Of a stretch of DNA of 8,591 bases, positions 6,240 to 8,591 are shown in pieces. Origin of the DNA: an uncultured Atopobiaceae bacterium (GTDB lineage: Bacteria > Actinomycetota > Coriobacteriia > Coriobacteriales > Atopobiaceae); assembly GCA_947303905.1 (NCBI GenBank), contig CAMYZR010000042.1, forward strand, positions 1-8,591. Reading direction: 5' to 3'. The notes below the pieces were generated by a model. That model was not told where the DNA came from and searched no databases. It worked only from the letters and a program-made list of their open reading frames with translations. The position numbers and the translations under genes are program-made. Numbering within the stretch: position 1 is the stretch's first letter; the number at the start of each line of letters is the position of its first letter.

Positions 6240-6986
6240 TTGGTCACGGACTCGCTCAAAGATCGCTTCAAGAAGACGCTAAAGGTCAATTTGGCGCCTG
6301 ATGTAGCTTTGGCGCAGGCCAAAGGCATCACGACTGCCCCCATTGGCACGCCGGAGAACCCCTCCGACAAGATCTTGACGCTTGCGAACTTCATCACGAT
6401 CTGCCGCTTCCTTCTCACGATGGCATTTTTGGTGCTTTACGTCCGCGACGAGAGTCGCAGCATCGCCCTCATCTGCTACATCGTCGCAGCGGTGACCGAC
6501 TACCTCGACGGGTGGATCGCGCGATCGACCCAGACGGTCAGCTGGTTTGGCAAGGTAACCGACCCTATGATGGACCGCGTGCTGCTCTTTACTGGCGTGC
6601 TGGGACTCGTCATCATCGGCACGCTTCCGCTGTGGGTGGCCATATTCGTCATCGGACGCGACCTCGTACTGCTCGGTGGCAACATCTACCTGCGCCATTG
6701 GTATAAGCGGCCTGTCGACGTCATCTACATCGGCAAGGTGTCCACGGCACTCTTCATGACGGGATTCTGCTTCTTGCTGGTAAACCTCTGCGTGGTGACG
6801 GGGCCCACCCTGCTTGAAGTCAGCTGGCTTCCCGGCTTCAACGGGCAGCCCGCGTCGCTGGGCATCTACATGGTCTACATTGCCATCGTGCTCTCCACGA
6901 TCACGGCCGTCATCTACTACAAGCAGGGATTTGCCATCAGGGACGCCATCATCGCCGAGCAGGAAGCACAGGGGAGAAACTCGTAA
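6240..6986 (+). CDS. pgsA: CDP-alcohol phosphatidyltransferase, probably phosphatidylglycerophosphate synthase
   Basis: An integral membrane enzyme of 248 residues that probably transfers the phosphatidyl group from CDP-diacylglycerol to glycerol-3-phosphate, the committed step to phosphatidylglycerol. The family signature DG-x2-AR-x8-G-x3-D-x3-D is perfect at residues 90-112 (DGWIAR ... G104, D108, D112). Hydrophobic segments lie at about 47-67, 75-88, 112-138, 168-188 and 207-226. ANFITICRFLL (49-59) and GRDLVLLGG (139-147) match conserved family positions. About 45 polar residues precede the first membrane segment, longer than usual. The start is TTG 6240 with GGAAAGGG five bases upstream; ATG 6235 is out of frame, and no earlier in-frame start has similar support. 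The carboxypeptidase gene begins directly after the TAA with no gap, implying one operon. A cardiolipin or phosphatidylinositol-type synthase of the same family cannot be excluded from the motif alone. Confidence 0.85.
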   Translation: MVTDSLKDRFKKTLKVNLAPDVALAQAKGITTAPIGTPENPSDKILTLANFITICRFLLTMAFLVLYVRDESRSIALICYIVAAVTDYLDGWIARSTQTVSWFGKVTDPMMDRVLLFTGVLGLVIIGTLPLWVAIFVIGRDLVLLGGNIYLRHWYKRPVDVIYIGKVSTALFMTGFCFLLVNLCVVTGPTLLEVSWLPGFNGQPASLGIYMVYIAIVLSTITAVIYYKQGFAIRDAIIAEQEAQGRNS

Positions 6987-8111
6987 ATGCATCGCATCCG
7001 CCAAGCCATGGTGGTCGTGCTCTTCACGTGTCTGGCCATCCTCGCATCATCTAGCTACGCCCTCGCCTTTGACACCACGCCCGGTATCGAAGAGTGCTCG
7101 GGTGCCTTCGTCATGGACAGCCAGGGCAATACCCTCTATGACTTCAACGGCTACGAGGAGATGCCTCCAGCCTCCATCACCAAGATCATGACCGCGATGG
7201 TCGCCTTGGACTCCGGCATCGACCTGGATGAGCAGATAGCCTTCATCGAGACGGGCTTTCAGGAAGATGCCCAGCTGGCAGGCTATGCGGAGGGTGACAC
7301 GCCCACGATGCGCGAGCTTCTCATGGCAACTCTGGTCTACTCGGGCAACGATGCGGCGCTCAACGTGGCCTATGCGGTGGCTGGCAGCGAGGACGCCTTT
7401 GCGGACCTCATGAACGCGAAGGCCGCAGAGCTCGGCATGGAGCATACACATTTTTCCAACCCGCATGGCCTCGAGCAGGACGGGCACTACTCATGTGCCG
7501 CCGACCTGTGCGTGATGGGCCGCTATGCCCTCGAGAACTACCCCTTCATCCGTGACGCGGTTCACACGCGCTACATCACGGTGTATCCCAAAGGCCAGAA
7601 GGTCACATTGGAGAGCACCGACGACCTCATGGGCAACTACGACGGCCTTTTGGGCATCAAGACCGGTAACACCGAAAGCGGTGCCTCCTTCTTGGGCGCC
7701 GCACGACGCAACCACGTCACGGTCTATAGCTGCGCGCTGTGCTGCGACACCAAGGATGGGCGCTTCAGCGACACGCGCGCCATGCTCGACTGGGGCTTCA
7801 GCCTCTACGAGGCCCGCACGCTTGCCCGCAAGGACGTCGTGATGCGCACCTCACCCTGGTCTGACGGCTTCTGGCTGAGGTGCCCCGTCGGTGCCAACCG
7901 TGACGTCACGGGATCGGTCTTCTGCGAGGGCAAGGTCACGTACACCACCAGCAAGCTGCGCCCGAGCATCCTCGTGTCACCGCATGACACCTGCGGCACG
8001 ACCGTGTGGAACCAGGAAGGACGTCATGTGGAGAGCGTCACCTACACGGCCAAGCAGCCCGCTCGGGCTCGAGCGTGGAACCCCCTCATTCTCCCTGCGG
8101 TAAGCAACTAG
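6987..8111 (+). CDS. D-alanyl-D-alanine carboxypeptidase, family S11 (low-molecular-weight PBP)
   Basis: An exported enzyme of 374 residues that removes the terminal D-alanine from peptidoglycan stem peptides. A signal peptide spans residues 1-27 (basic start, hydrophobic 8-20, cleavage after ALA). All three active-site motifs are present: S63-x-x-K66 in PASITKIMT, S119-G-N121 in VYSGNDAAL, and K225-T-G in GIKTGNTESG. NPHGLEQDGHYS (158-169) is also typical. The C-terminal part (about 275-374) looks like a short PBP5_C-type beta domain but ends PLILPAVSN without an obvious amphipathic helix or membrane anchor, so retention at the membrane is uncertain. The mature protein has nine cysteines (37, 170, 175, 249, 252, 253, 299, 313, 336), many for an exported protein, hinting at disulfides. 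ATG 6987 directly follows the pgsA stop, with GGGGAG at 6971-6976. Family assignment is sure; whether DacA- or DacF-like is open. Confidence 0.95.
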   Translation: MHRIRQAMVVVLFTCLAILASSSYALAFDTTPGIEECSGAFVMDSQGNTLYDFNGYEEMPPASITKIMTAMVALDSGIDLDEQIAFIETGFQEDAQLAGYAEGDTPTMRELLMATLVYSGNDAALNVAYAVAGSEDAFADLMNAKAAELGMEHTHFSNPHGLEQDGHYSCAADLCVMGRYALENYPFIRDAVHTRYITVYPKGQKVTLESTDDLMGNYDGLLGIKTGNTESGASFLGAARRNHVTVYSCALCCDTKDGRFSDTRAMLDWGFSLYEARTLARKDVVMRTSPWSDGFWLRCPVGANRDVTGSVFCEGKVTYTTSKLRPSILVSPHDTCGTTVWNQEGRHVESVTYTAKQPARARAWNPLILPAVSN

Positions 8112-8128
8112 AAGGTATAGGAGTACGC

Positions 8129-8591
8129 ATGGGTGCGTCTATGTCTAATGTGACGGAGGCACTGCTCTATGCCGAGCACCTGCTTCTTGGCGGAATCTTC
8201 GAAGACGAGGAGGCGCTTCTGGCGCTTCCCGCGCAGTATGGCGCCCTGGAGGAGCTGGCCGAGCTGGAGGCGTTCCACCATGGCTGTGCGCTTTCCGACC
8301 TGCAGGGCATGGGTGCCCTTCTCGTGTCGGGCGACGGCGCGCCGGCCCTCGTGTCGAGCGCGTGTGCGAACGAACAGCTTGCGGTGGGGGAGTGCCGCTT
8401 CGGCGCAGTCATCACCGGGGATGGCTCTCTCGCAAGCGTCCCATTGGTCGCGCGCACGGGTGACGCCGAGTACCTCCTCTGGGATCCCACCGAGCGCAGC
8501 ATGATGCTCGAGCCGTGGCTTGGCTTCTTGGCGGGCATCGAGCAGGACGGCTTCAAGCAGGACGGCGCGAAGCTCGCGTGGCGGGACAACA
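8129..8591 (+). CDS. GcvT-like (aminomethyltransferase / folate-binding) protein, 3'-partial
   Basis: An open frame from ATG 8129 to the window end, 154 residues so far. TAGGAG at 8118-8123 sits five bases before the start, 17 bases after the carboxypeptidase stop, so it is likely the third gene of the pgsA unit. The N-terminus follows the pattern of the glycine-cleavage T protein: LLYAEHLLLGG (12-22), LPAQYG (33-38), ALSDLQGMGALLVSGDGAP (54-72) in place of the usual FDLSHMG...V-x-G-x-DA, then ANEQLAVGECRFGAVITGDG (80-99) and TGDAEYLLW (110-118). T protein moves the aminomethyl carbon of glycine to tetrahydrofolate; the related YgfZ proteins bind folate and help iron-sulphur enzymes. Several usual residues are replaced (no GGW, DLQ for DLS), so it may be a divergent, non-canonical member. 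The folate-site residues near the C-terminus are off the window. Alternative ATG at 8141 is possible. Family assignment is by pattern recall and is fairly but not fully secure. Confidence 0.75.
   Translation, partial: MGASMSNVTEALLYAEHLLLGGIFEDEEALLALPAQYGALEELAELEAFHHGCALSDLQGMGALLVSGDGAPALVSSACANEQLAVGECRFGAVITGDGSLASVPLVARTGDAEYLLWDPTERSMMLEPWLGFLAGIEQDGFKQDGAKLAWRDN

Noticed and set aside
1..8591. Mobile element, CRISPR array, tRNA or rRNA
   Set aside because: No regularly spaced repeats, transposase motifs, terminal inverted repeats, cloverleaf or rRNA-like segments were seen on either strand.

Overview
The window is GC-rich, densely coded, and carries every recognisable gene on the + strand. 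The protein set looks most like a host-associated actinobacterium of the class Coriobacteriia (Olsenella/Atopobium/Collinsella type). The grounds are a Gram-positive style LexA-like site, a Firmicute/Coriobacteria-type Y-family polymerase, a cytosolic GH32 fructosidase, and strong purine-rich ribosome binding sites with some TTG starts. This placement is inference from the proteins and base composition, not from a search.

Layout. (1) 1-1004: the 3' part of a UDP-glucose 6-dehydrogenase gene, broken by a frameshift near 821-825, followed by a hairpin terminator. (2) 1109-4432: a probable transcription unit of four genes. It starts with a TATAAT box overlapped by a LexA-like palindrome, then dinB (Y-family DNA polymerase), a 90-residue uncharacterised protein whose ribosome binding site lies on the dinB stop codon, a membrane-anchored alpha/beta hydrolase with a TTG start, and a PP2C-type phosphatase that overlaps the hydrolase by ATGA. 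(3) 4501-6126: a single-gene sugar unit. A palindrome with a central CG, typical of LacI-family operators, precedes a GH32 beta-fructosidase / sucrose-6-phosphate hydrolase, which ends at a 13-bp hairpin. (4) 6240-8591: a second tight cluster. It holds a CDP-alcohol phosphatidyltransferase (PgsA-like), an exported S11 D-alanyl-D-alanine carboxypeptidase, and the start of a GcvT-like folate-binding protein cut by the window edge.

How they fit together. Unit 2 looks like a DNA-damage-inducible polymerase with a small conserved-looking partner; whether the hydrolase and phosphatase share that control is unknown. Unit 3 would release fructose from sucrose-6-phosphate or short fructans in the cytoplasm, under a regulator that is not in the window. 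Unit 4 joins membrane phospholipid synthesis and peptidoglycan trimming. I saw no tRNA, rRNA, CRISPR array, insertion sequence or prophage feature. No gene-free stretch is longer than about 190 bases. The best candidates for something little described are the 90-residue dinB partner and the hydrolase/PP2C pair behind it.
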